Source: Bacteroidota bacterium
GTDB taxonomy: Bacteria > Bacteroidota > Bacteroidia > Chitinophagales > Chitinophagaceae
DNA: 64,000 nucleotides
Assembly: GCA_013286425.1 (NCBI GenBank)
Contig: JABDFS010000001.1
Location: 23,392-87,391, forward strand
Reading direction: 5' to 3'
Under the pieces are notes generated by a model that saw nothing but the letters and a program-made list of their open reading frames with translations, searched no databases and was not told the DNA's origin. Position 1 is the stretch's first letter; each line of letters starts with the position of its first letter. Shown piece by piece: positions 19,222-28,335 of the stretch. The position numbers and the translations under genes are program-made.

Positions 19222-20925
19222 ATGGAACTAACATCGGATAAAATTAAGATTAAGGATTTACTTGAATGGAAACGTGGTAATATTTTACGAATCAATTCAG
19301 AATATCAAAGAGGAGCAGTATGGAAAGAGAATCAGCAAAAAAAATTAATTGATAGTGTTTTAAGAGGCTACCCTCTTCCGCTAATTTATCTGCATCATAA
19401 AAAACAGGTAGTTGCTGGCATTACAAGAGAAGATTTTGAAGTTATCGACGGGCAGCAAAGAATAAATGCATTGTACTATTTCGCTGAAGGCGCAATTAAA
19501 CTTTTTGATCCCGTAGAAGATGATAAAGAAGCAAGGTTTCCTCAGTTTATCAAAGATGCACCATGCCTATGGTCGCATTCCTTTTATGACATGCTTTCTG
19601 AAGAGTTAAGAAAAAAATTCGATGACACTGAAATATTCATAGTTAAGATCATAACAAATAATGATGATGAAGCACGAGATCTATTCATACGCTTACAGGC
19701 AGGGCTGCCTTTAAACCCACAAGAAAAAAGAGATGCATGGCCTGGAGGTTATACAGAGTTTGTTTTAAAATATGGTGGGAAAAAAGAAATACCACGATAT
19801 CCGGGCGATGAATTTTTTAGAAAAGTTGTAGCAAACCCTTCTTCTGACAGAGGTGAAGTGCGAACACTTTGTGCCCAACTTGGAATGCTTTTTTTTGAAG
19901 AAGCTACTAAAGGCAATTGGATGAATATATCTACAAAAAACATCGATGATTATTATTACCAGAATTTAAATTTTAATGTTTATTCTGATGAGGTGATGCG
20001 GTTTGGAAAAGTTCTTCATGTTACAACAAATATTTTCCATGGCTATAAAGGCCCAAAATTAAAAGTTCATGAAGTAATACATGTAGCATTATTAATCGAT
20101 AGCTTACTAGATGATTACACAAATTCATGGCAAGCAAATTTTATTAGCGCTTTTGATGAATTTCGACACAAATCAGCGGTGGATAAGAGACAAAAAAGCG
20201 GTGAGTATTGGTATAGTTATGTTGCTCTTACAATGACATCTGCAGCGAATGCAGCAACTATACAAACTCGGCATGAATTCTTTTCCGAAAAAATGTTAGA
20301 GTTCTTAGTTCCTATTAAAAAAGATAGTACAAGAATTTATGGTCAGGTTGAAAGAGAAATTTTATATTTTAAATACAAGAAATTATGTGCAGTATGCGGC
20401 AAAGAAATTGACTGGAAAGATTTAGATATTCATCACATTAATGAGCATCAAAATGGTGGTGAAACAAGTTTGGAAAATGGAGTGCCAGTACATAAATTTT
20501 GTCATCCAAAAGGTGGGGCAGCAGATATTTTTTATAAGCGATGGATGGAAAAAAAAGCTGATGAGGAAAATATGCAGACTAGTTTCAGCAGTACTTTATA
20601 TGAAAATGTGCCACGCAGCTTAAAAATAGAAAACGACAAAAAAAATATACTTGCTTTTGCTTCTGTCACTGATGCAGGAAAAATAATTGTCTTCAGAGGA
20701 TCAAGAATTTCATCCGATGTCTCACAAAACTTTGAAGAAACCTGTGAAGCTGCTGCGAAACGTCGATATAATTTAATTCAGGATGGAAGTATTGATAAAA
20801 ACTTTGAATTTACAAGAGATGTTATGTTCAATTCCAAAAGCAATGCTGCAAGTTTGGTTTTAGGGTTTTCTGCAAATGGCAATACTGCATGGGTCGAAAC
20901 ATCTGTCGTAGCAGGTCCTGCATAA
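19222..20925 (+). CDS. DUF262 (GmrSD-like) - HNH - DUF4357 protein
   Basis: EYQRGAVW and DFEVIDGQQRINALYYF (DUF262); CAVCGKEIDWKDLDIHHINEHQNGGETSLENGVPVHKFCH (HNH); LIQDGSI...FTRDVMFNSKSNAASLVLGFSANGNTAW (DUF4357-like). Confidence 0.88.
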   Translation: MELTSDKIKIKDLLEWKRGNILRINSEYQRGAVWKENQQKKLIDSVLRGYPLPLIYLHHKKQVVAGITREDFEVIDGQQRINALYYFAEGAIKLFDPVEDDKEARFPQFIKDAPCLWSHSFYDMLSEELRKKFDDTEIFIVKIITNNDDEARDLFIRLQAGLPLNPQEKRDAWPGGYTEFVLKYGGKKEIPRYPGDEFFRKVVANPSSDRGEVRTLCAQLGMLFFEEATKGNWMNISTKNIDDYYYQNLNFNVYSDEVMRFGKVLHVTTNIFHGYKGPKLKVHEVIHVALLIDSLLDDYTNSWQANFISAFDEFRHKSAVDKRQKSGEYWYSYVALTMTSAANAATIQTRHEFFSEKMLEFLVPIKKDSTRIYGQVEREILYFKYKKLCAVCGKEIDWKDLDIHHINEHQNGGETSLENGVPVHKFCHPKGGAADIFYKRWMEKKADEENMQTSFSSTLYENVPRSLKIENDKKNILAFASVTDAGKIIVFRGSRISSDVSQNFEETCEAAAKRRYNLIQDGSIDKNFEFTRDVMFNSKSNAASLVLGFSANGNTAWVETSVVAGPA

Positions 20926-21067
20926 TTAGCTAATGAGCATAGCTGCGACCCCGCGTTATTTACTTCTCTAAATTTAATTCAGTTTAGTAATCTGCCTGAA
21001 AAACGGAGGGTCGCCGCATCAACACAAAAGCGGTATCACAGAATCTGCTAAGGACCAAAATTTCCTG

Positions 21068-21095
21068 GTGAGTAGTGAGTTGTCAGTAGTGGGTA
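21068..21095 (+). repeat. Heptamer array (GTGAGTA-like), 4 units
   Basis: GTGAGTA GTGAGTT GTCAGTA GTGGGTA. Confidence 0.7.
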
Positions 21096-21120
21096 ACAGG
21101 CTTACACCTTAATCCTTCTG

Positions 21121-21180
21121 CCTTTTACCTTTTGTTCCCTTTTGTGCCTTTTTATTCCTTTTCGTGCCCTTTTGTGCCCA
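21121..21180 (+). repeat. Polypyrimidine tandem repeat of about 10 bp (CCTTTTGTGC)
   Basis: CCTTTTACCTTTTGTTCCCTTTTGTGCCTTTTTATTCCTTTTCGTGCCCTTTTGTGCC. Confidence 0.8.
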
Positions 21181-21295
21181 AACGGGAAATGATGTTTTCA
21201 GCCTGTTCTAATCTTGCATATCGGTTTTACGGAAACAATGTTGAAATGGTTTTGAAACCGGAGTTCTTTGAAATATGGAGTTTAAACAGATTGCA

Positions 21296-21327
21296 TAAAA
21301 AAGGCTGACTCAACATTTGAGACAGCC
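21296..21327 (-). terminator. Intrinsic terminator for the heptad-repeat protein gene
   Basis: Minus strand GGCTGTCTCAAATGTTGAGTCAGCCTTTTTT. Confidence 0.85.
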
Positions 21328-21351
21328 ATATTCTTCAGGTATAAAGTAAGA

Positions 21352-21768
21352 TTATTTTTTTACTAACTTAAGTATTGCTTCCTGGTTTTTAATAATCACT
21401 TTAAGGCTCTTTTGATTATCAAGTATTGCCTTTTGGTTCTTCAGAATTGTCTGCTGATTCTTAAGAATAGTTGTTTGATTAGTTTTTAAACCTGCTTGAT
21501 TTTTAAATATAGCAGACTGGTTGGTTTTTATGTCGGCCTGGTTTTTTACGATCGTGCCCTGATTGGTTTTAATTACACCCTGGTTCTTTACGATTGTACC
21601 CTGGTTATCTTTCAACAATTTTTGATTACCAAGAATTGTTGTTTGGTTGCCTTTTAATGCCTTTTGATTTTCCTGAATAGCAGCCTGGTTATCTTTTATA
21701 GCCGTTTGGTTGTCTAAAATAGCTCCCTGGTTCTTTAGTAACACGTCGTCGTTTTCAACAGTGCTCAT
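21352..21768 (-). CDS. Heptad-repeat coiled-coil protein (IxxNQxx repeats)
   Basis: 17 NQ dipeptides, 16 consecutive at exact 7-residue spacing with I/L three residues before N; own terminator downstream. Confidence 0.8.
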   Translation of the reverse strand: MSTVENDDVLLKNQGAILDNQTAIKDNQAAIQENQKALKGNQTTILGNQKLLKDNQGTIVKNQGVIKTNQGTIVKNQADIKTNQSAIFKNQAGLKTNQTTILKNQQTILKNQKAILDNQKSLKVIIKNQEAILKLVKK

Positions 21769-21917
21769 AGTAATTTTTTTAGGTTAATTAATAATTTCAG
21801 TAAAATTAAAATAGCAATTTAAAACATATTCATAAAACTTTATATGATTCATTGCCTGTATATTTTTTCTTATGCCGCATTCAGATTATTTTCGACACGT
21901 ATTTGTAAACTTTTTGT

Positions 21918-22748
21918 ATGGCAGGCACTATGAGCTCCGCAACTTTACCGAAGAAAACAACAGTTCAATCTGCAACTGCAAAAAAAAGCAACCGTGCTTT
22001 ATCATATGTATTGCCTGTAGCAGTATTACTTTTTTTTGTACTTGGCTGGTGGTTGATTTCTCATTTTAATTTATTCCCCGCATATGCATTACCAACACCT
22101 GCAGATGTAGTAAAAAGCTTTGGAGAAGAAATAACTTCAGGAAGGTTGTATAACGATGTGATAGCCTCTCTTTGGCGCGTTGCTGTTGGTTTTATTCTTT
22201 CTGCCGGCCTGGGTATACCGCTTGGTTTATGGCTCGGCCAGCATTTACATGCAAGGCAGGCCTTTTTGCCCATGCTAAATTTCTTTCGCTTCCTTTCACC
22301 GCTTGCATGGATACCTTTTGCCATACTTTGGTTTCATATTGGTGATAAGCCTGCTATCTTTTTAATATTCATGGCAACGTTTTTTCCGTTGGTGATTGCA
22401 ACAATGTCTGCCGTTTCTACTATACCGGCAATTTATTTTCGGGTAGCGCATGATTATAAATATAAAGGCGCTGAATTGTTGACGAAAGTTACTTTCCCTG
22501 CTGTGCTTCCGCAAATCATCACATCGCTGCGTGTTAGTTATGGCATTTCATGGGTAGTGATTGTTGCTGCAGAAATGGTGGGTTGCCAGGATGGTTTGGG
22601 TTACGGCATTTGGGAAGCACGTAATGGACTAAGGCTTGACTCCGCCGTTTGTTATATGGTCGTTATTGGAGTGCTCGGAATGCTGATTGACCGGTTATTG
22701 ATTCAATTTACAAAACTTCCTAATGTACGCTGGGGTTATGAAAGATAA
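21918..22748 (+). CDS. ABC transporter permease (nitrate/sulfonate/taurine-type, BPD inner membrane family)
   Basis: VAVGFILSAGLGIPLGLWLG, EMVGCQDGLGYGIWEARNGLR; overlaps the ATPase gene. Confidence 0.9.
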   Translation: MAGTMSSATLPKKTTVQSATAKKSNRALSYVLPVAVLLFFVLGWWLISHFNLFPAYALPTPADVVKSFGEEITSGRLYNDVIASLWRVAVGFILSAGLGIPLGLWLGQHLHARQAFLPMLNFFRFLSPLAWIPFAILWFHIGDKPAIFLIFMATFFPLVIATMSAVSTIPAIYFRVAHDYKYKGAELLTKVTFPAVLPQIITSLRVSYGISWVVIVAAEMVGCQDGLGYGIWEARNGLRLDSAVCYMVVIGVLGMLIDRLLIQFTKLPNVRWGYER

Positions 22749-23481
22749 TGTAACTACAAGGCTTATACTTGAAAATGTTTCGCATGATTACGGGTCACTC
22801 GCAGTGCTGCGTAATCTTAACCTTGCGGTTATGCATGGTGAATTTTTGGTATTGGTGGGCCCTTCGGGTTGTGGTAAAACAACTTTGCTCAATATTTTAT
22901 CCGGTTATATAAAACCTGTTTCGGGTAATGTGCAGATCAACGGGATTATTCGCACCGTGTACCAGCAGGATGGCCTTTTTCCCTGGCTTACTGTTGCTGA
23001 AAATATAAGCATGAGCCTGCGCGATGTAAAAGACAAATCATTGCGGGAGAAAGAAGTAAAAGAACTGATAGCGCTTATTCATCTGGAAGGTTTCGAAAAT
23101 CATTATCCGCACCAGTTATCGGGTGGTATGCGCCAGCGTGTTGAACTTGCACGTGTGCTTGCCGGTGACTCTGACATTTTATTGATGGACGAACCTTTTT
23201 CTGCGCTTGATTATCAAACAAGGTTACGCATGCGGTACGAGCTTGTGCGACTGCTTTCCAAACGGAAGCGTACCGTGGTTTTTGTAACGCATGATATAGA
23301 AGAAGCTGCGCAGCTTGCAGACCGTGTGTTGGTGTTAGCAGACCGCCCGGCACATATCAGTAAAGAATTGAAGATAGAAGCAGCACGGCCACGCAATCCT
23401 ACAGATGATGCAGTTATCGAAGCAACGAAAACTATATTGGGTGAACTCGGATTGCATTCATCCGTAATAAAAGAATTATGA
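22723..23481 (+). CDS. ABC transporter ATP-binding protein
   Basis: Walker A GPSGCGKTT, signature LSGGMRQRVELARVL, Walker B ILLMDEPFSALD. Confidence 0.95.
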   Translation: MYAGVMKDNVTTRLILENVSHDYGSLAVLRNLNLAVMHGEFLVLVGPSGCGKTTLLNILSGYIKPVSGNVQINGIIRTVYQQDGLFPWLTVAENISMSLRDVKDKSLREKEVKELIALIHLEGFENHYPHQLSGGMRQRVELARVLAGDSDILLMDEPFSALDYQTRLRMRYELVRLLSKRKRTVVFVTHDIEEAAQLADRVLVLADRPAHISKELKIEAARPRNPTDDAVIEATKTILGELGLHSSVIKEL

Positions 23482-23628
23482 GTATTTTTCTTTGCTGAGT
23501 AATGAACAAAAGTACAAGGGAGTGATCCCGCATTGGCGGGACAAGCTATAACGAAGCTTCATAGCAGTATTGCAGTTAAGTTAATAAATACATTACTAAT
23601 TTTGTATAAACACTTTTGAAATAACGTC

Positions 23629-24684
23629 ATGAAATTATCTACGAAACTTTTTATTGCCGGCACCATTCTTATAATTGTTGTGCTGGGATTACTGCGGTAT
23701 AAGCCGTGGAGCAGCAATGGCGCTGTCAATGTAAGAGATGTAGTACATGAAGGGCCGAATGATAAAGCAAAACGATCATTAACGGTGGGTTTTCTTCCGG
23801 TGACATGCCATCTTACCTGTCCCGTTACAGATTTTGCATCAAAGACCACGCAATCGAATACCAATTTCAATTCAAGAGTGTTCACTGATTTTCCAACGGT
23901 AGTAAGTGCATTGGAAGCAAAGCAGATAGAGGCAACATTTATGATTGTCCCTCTTGCTATGAAATTGCGTGAAGAAGGTGTACCTGTTAAAATATGTTAT
24001 CTCGGCCACCGCGACGGCTCTGAGATCATTGTTGCAAAAAAGAGTTCCGCAAGAAGCCTTAAGGACCTCAAAGGCAAAACGATTGCTATACCCAGCTTAT
24101 TCAGTAACCAGAATTTTGTTATTCATAAATTGATGGGGGATTACGGTTTAAAAAGTACTGACATCAATTTTGTGGTGTTGCCTCCGCCTGATATGCCTAC
24201 ATCGCTGGCATCGGGCGCTATTGACGGCTATTTTGTTGGCGAACCTTTTTGTGCAAAAGCTGAATTAGATGGCTATGGGCGTGTGTTGTATTATGCAAGA
24301 GATATATGGCCCAATTTTATTTCCTGCGCATTGGTGGTACATGAAGACCTGATAAAAGAGCATCCTGAAATTGTACAGGATCTTGTACGTGGCATTGCGC
24401 AATCAGGTGCATGGGCAGAAACACATCGCGCAGAAGCTGCGAAACTGGTAGCACCTTATTACAGGCAGGATGAAAAGGTTTTGAATTATGTATTGACATC
24501 TGAACCACGCCGGGTAAGTTATGTACAGCTAACGCCTACAGACCAGGATTTCCAGCTGATACAGGATATGGGAATCAAAATGGGCTTACTAAAAAAACAC
24601 ATTCCCATGGATGAGCTGATCGACCGTGATTTTATACCAAAAGAAATTACACCTGCACCAATTGATGCAGCAAAGATTCCTTAA
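23629..24684 (+). CDS. ABC transporter substrate-binding protein (NMT1/SsuA/NrtA-like)
   Basis: VGFLPVTCHLTCPVTDFA..., DGYFVGEPFCAKAELDGYGRVL; follows permease and ATPase. Confidence 0.88.
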   Translation: MKLSTKLFIAGTILIIVVLGLLRYKPWSSNGAVNVRDVVHEGPNDKAKRSLTVGFLPVTCHLTCPVTDFASKTTQSNTNFNSRVFTDFPTVVSALEAKQIEATFMIVPLAMKLREEGVPVKICYLGHRDGSEIIVAKKSSARSLKDLKGKTIAIPSLFSNQNFVIHKLMGDYGLKSTDINFVVLPPPDMPTSLASGAIDGYFVGEPFCAKAELDGYGRVLYYARDIWPNFISCALVVHEDLIKEHPEIVQDLVRGIAQSGAWAETHRAEAAKLVAPYYRQDEKVLNYVLTSEPRRVSYVQLTPTDQDFQLIQDMGIKMGLLKKHIPMDELIDRDFIPKEITPAPIDAAKIP

Positions 24685-24736
24685 CTGTTATGCATACACA
24701 ATAGATACGAAATCATAAATCGTATATTTTTGATGC

Positions 24737-25912
24737 ATGCAAAGCAATAATTTACGATCACAGTTTTTATTAAACCCAAACATTACATTTTTAAACTTCG
24801 GATCATTTGGTGCCTGCGTTAAACCGGTGTTTGAATTATATCAAAAACTGCAGCTTGATCTTGAATCAGAACCTGTACAATTCATAGCATTTAACGGCCC
24901 TGTTAATTTAAAAAGATCGCGCGAAACGCTTGCTGCATATGTGCATTGTGATGCAGATGATCTTGTATATGTTACCAATCCTTCTTATGCAGTAAATGTT
25001 GTTGCAAAGAATTTTAAATTAAATCCCGGAGATGAGGTGTTAAGCACCGATATTGAATACGGAGCATGTGATCGTACATGGAATTATTATTGTGAAAAAG
25101 CAGGCGCAAAATATGTACGCCAGCGTATAGAGTTGCCGCTTGTTTCAAAAGGAAAATTTATTGAAGATTTCTTTAAGGGGGTATCATCAAAAACAAAAGC
25201 AATTTTTATAAGTCATATTACAAGTACTACTGCATTAAAATTCCCGGTGAAAGAAATTTGCGCCCTTGCAAAAGAAAAAGGTTTGTTCACTATGGTGGAT
25301 GGCGCTCATGCGCCGGGCCATATTCCACTTGATATAACCGATATCAATGCCGATGCTTACACCGGCGCTTGTCATAAATGGATGTGTGCGCCAAAAGGTT
25401 GTTCATTTTTGTATGTAAGAAAAGAATTGCAGCATTTGTTTGATCCGCTTGTTGTAAGCTGGGGTTATAAAAGTGCGATGCCTTCCAATTCCCAGTTCAT
25501 AGATTATCACCAGATGAATGGTACAAGAGATTTTTCCGCATTCTTAACAGTACCCAGGCTGATTGAATTTTTAAATGAGCACAACTGGCCGCAGGTAGCT
25601 GCTGATTGCAGGAAATTAGCGCATTTAAATTATCAGCGCTTTTGTAATTTATTAAATACACAACCGCTTGCACCAATATCAGATGAATTTTTAGGGCAGA
25701 TGTGCAGCATGCAGATTAAAACAAATGAACCTGAAAAATTGCAGCGTTTGTTGTATGAAAAATATAAAATTGAAATTCCTGTAATGCGGCAGGATGAGAA
25801 GGTTTATCTGCGTTATTCCATCAATGCATTTAACAGCCAGGATGACCTGGATAAATTATATGATGCGTTGAATGAAATTGTTCTGCAAACAACTTCGCTG
25901 AATATTAAATAA
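24737..25912 (+). CDS. Class V aminotransferase-fold PLP enzyme (isopenicillin N epimerase-like)
   Basis: FLNFGSFGACVKPV, VDGAHAPGHIPLDITDINADAYTGACHKWMCAPKG PLP-Lys region. Confidence 0.92.
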   Translation: MQSNNLRSQFLLNPNITFLNFGSFGACVKPVFELYQKLQLDLESEPVQFIAFNGPVNLKRSRETLAAYVHCDADDLVYVTNPSYAVNVVAKNFKLNPGDEVLSTDIEYGACDRTWNYYCEKAGAKYVRQRIELPLVSKGKFIEDFFKGVSSKTKAIFISHITSTTALKFPVKEICALAKEKGLFTMVDGAHAPGHIPLDITDINADAYTGACHKWMCAPKGCSFLYVRKELQHLFDPLVVSWGYKSAMPSNSQFIDYHQMNGTRDFSAFLTVPRLIEFLNEHNWPQVAADCRKLAHLNYQRFCNLLNTQPLAPISDEFLGQMCSMQIKTNEPEKLQRLLYEKYKIEIPVMRQDEKVYLRYSINAFNSQDDLDKLYDALNEIVLQTTSLNIK

Positions 25913-25950
25913 AGTTGATTGTATATTTATCTTCAATCATCAAATTGTAA

Positions 25951-26838
25951 ATGAAAAAGTTTTTTGGAATACTGATTGCAATTGTATTTACTCATATGGA
26001 AAGTACATCACAAATTCTTGCCCCCGGCGCAAAACTTACTTTGATTGACAGCAGTTTTAGTTTTACTGAAGGCGCGTCAACAGATAAAGCAGGCAATGTT
26101 TTTTTTACTGATCAGCCCAATGATAATATCTGGAAGTATGATATTGATGGCAAGCTTTCATTGTTTATGCATGGCACAAAAAGATCGAATGGAACATACT
26201 TCGATGCAAAAGGAAACCTGGTAAGCTGCGCAGATGAACAGGATGAATTGATATCAATATCTCCTGATAAAAAAATAACTGTTCTTGTAAAAGATTATGA
26301 AGGCCATACATTGAACGGGCCGAATGATGTTTGGATTGATGCAAAAGGCGGCATGTATATTACCGATCCATATTATCAACGTGATTACTGGACGAGAACC
26401 AAACCTGATGAAGCATTAGGGGGTGAAAAATTATATTACCTGCCTCCACATTCAACGCAATTGATAAAAGTTGACAATGATGTTAAAAAACCTAATGGCA
26501 TTGTTGGCACTCCCGATGGAAAATATTTATATGTAGCGGATATGGGGGCCTGGAAAACGTATCGTTATGATATAAACAATGATGGCTCGTTAAGCAACAA
26601 AACTTTATTTGCAAACGAAGCATCTGATGGAATGACATTGGATGATCTTGGAAACGTTTATTTAACCGGCAATGGTGTTATTGTTTATAATTCAAAAGGA
26701 GCGAAGATCGAACATATTGATGTGCCTGAAAAATGGACGGGCAATATTTGCTTTGGCGGAAAAGATAAAACCATGTTGTTTATTACAGCGTCTAAATCTA
26801 TATATACTATTCAAACAATAGTGAAGGGAATTGAGTAA
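25951..26838 (+). CDS. SMP-30/gluconolactonase/LRE family protein
   Basis: FTEGASTDKAGNVFFTDQPNDNIWKYD..., LNGPNDVWIDAKGGMYITDP. Confidence 0.92.
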   Translation: MKKFFGILIAIVFTHMESTSQILAPGAKLTLIDSSFSFTEGASTDKAGNVFFTDQPNDNIWKYDIDGKLSLFMHGTKRSNGTYFDAKGNLVSCADEQDELISISPDKKITVLVKDYEGHTLNGPNDVWIDAKGGMYITDPYYQRDYWTRTKPDEALGGEKLYYLPPHSTQLIKVDNDVKKPNGIVGTPDGKYLYVADMGAWKTYRYDINNDGSLSNKTLFANEASDGMTLDDLGNVYLTGNGVIVYNSKGAKIEHIDVPEKWTGNICFGGKDKTMLFITASKSIYTIQTIVKGIE

Positions 26839-26873
26839 AATGTTTGCAATAACTTCATGCTTCAAAAAAACTT

Positions 26874-27176
26874 ATGGAACACAAAACACATTACGATACT
26901 GTTTCAAATGCAATTGATGCATTGCGTAAACAAGGTTATACTTCAGATTTTAAAATTCAGAACGATAGCATAACCTGTGATGAAGGGAAGTTTAATGCAA
27001 ACAATTTTGAAGTAGTGGATGTGTATCGTTATGAAGGTAATTCAGATCCTGCAGATGAAGCTGCCGTATACGCTGTTAAATCTTCCAATGGATTAAAAGG
27101 AATTCTTATTACCGGATACGGTGCTTCTGCAGATACCGCTTCTGCAGAAATATTAGAAAAGCTTGGCAGGCATTAA
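26874..27176 (+). CDS. Conserved small protein of unknown function (100 aa)
   Basis: Intact ORF with compact globular composition between characterised genes. Confidence 0.75.
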   Translation: MEHKTHYDTVSNAIDALRKQGYTSDFKIQNDSITCDEGKFNANNFEVVDVYRYEGNSDPADEAAVYAVKSSNGLKGILITGYGASADTASAEILEKLGRH

Positions 27177-28147
27177 ACCTGCTGGTTTGTTTCTTTATGA
27201 TATTCTTTATCGTAAGCTCTGATGATAGCTTTTACAAGGCGGTGACGAACCACATCTTCTTCATCTAATTCTATCTGTGCAATGCCATTAATATTTTTAA
27301 GTATGCGCATGGCTTTATCCAAACCGCTACGCTGATTTTTAGGAAGATCTACCTGCGTAGGATCACCTGTAATAATAGCTTTTGCACTTGCGCCTATACG
27401 CGTTAAAAACATTTTCAACTGAAGATCATTCGCATTCTGCGCTTCATCCAGTAATATAAAAGCATTATCCAATGTACGGCCGCGCATGTATGCAAGCGGT
27501 GCAATTTCAATGGTGCGTGTGCTCATATAATAACCTAACTTATCGGCAGGTATCATATCATCCAATGCATCATATAAAGGCCTTAAATACGGATCAATTT
27601 TTTCTTTCAGATCACCGGGCAAAAAGCCAAGGCTTTCACCGGCCTCAACAGCAGGACGTGTTAAGATGATCTTCTTTACCAATTTGTTTTTTAAAGCTCT
27701 TACTGCAATGGCAACTGCAGTATATGTTTTACCGGTTCCGGCAGGGCCAACTGCAAACACAATGTCATTGACATCTGCTGCCTGCACCATTCTTTTTTGG
27801 TTAACGGTTCTTGCGCGAACTGTTTTACCGTTTGGTCCAAATACGAGGATATCATTCGGGTTTTTATCAACAAAGTTGTCTATTGTTTCAGCATCATCAC
27901 CCCCTAAGATCTGTTCAAAATAATTCTCACTCATGCCGCCGTTGCGTTCCATGTATTGTACCAGCAAATCAATTTTTTCTTTTGCTGATTCTACCTGTTC
28001 CGGTGCGCCACTGAGTTTTAGTTGTGTGCCTCTTGAAAGTATTTTAAGCAGCGGAAATTTTTTTCTGAGTATGTCGAGCTTTCTGTTGTTAACACCGAAG
28101 AATTCTATTGGATTTAATGTATCGAGGTTAATTATTGTTTCTGTCAA
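27173..28147 (-). CDS. PhoH family ATPase
   Basis: [64 protein letters not shown]. Confidence 0.95.
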   Translation of the reverse strand: MTETIINLDTLNPIEFFGVNNRKLDILRKKFPLLKILSRGTQLKLSGAPEQVESAKEKIDLLVQYMERNGGMSENYFEQILGGDDAETIDNFVDKNPNDILVFGPNGKTVRARTVNQKRMVQAADVNDIVFAVGPAGTGKTYTAVAIAVRALKNKLVKKIILTRPAVEAGESLGFLPGDLKEKIDPYLRPLYDALDDMIPADKLGYYMSTRTIEIAPLAYMRGRTLDNAFILLDEAQNANDLQLKMFLTRIGASAKAIITGDPTQVDLPKNQRSGLDKAMRILKNINGIAQIELDEEDVVRHRLVKAIIRAYDKEYHKETNQQV

Positions 28148-28335
28148 AGGTTTCTAATTTTAAAGATGGATTAATCATGTTTACTATTACTTGCTAACCT
28201 GTTCTCAAATATATTTCCTTGAAAAGGTGCAAAGCAATTATTGTTGTTCACATGATGTTAATTGTTCTTTCTAAAGGTACATTGAAAAATGAAAATATTA
28301 TCTTAAACAGATGTTATGAAATTGAGTACAGCGTT

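Noticed and set aside
20926-21060. G/C-rich segment after the defence cassette considered as tRNA or attachment site
   Set aside because: No cloverleaf or TTCGANNC T-loop found and no duplicated att-like sequence noticed.
21352-21768. Possible CRISPR array or non-coding 21-bp tandem repeat
   Set aside because: The repeat is a translated heptad pattern with an intact ORF and terminator; no constant repeat plus unique spacer structure.
26874-27176. Possible phosphoribosylpyrophosphate synthetase label for the 100-aa protein
   Set aside because: The sequence is far too short and lacks the PRPP-binding motif; kept as unknown function.
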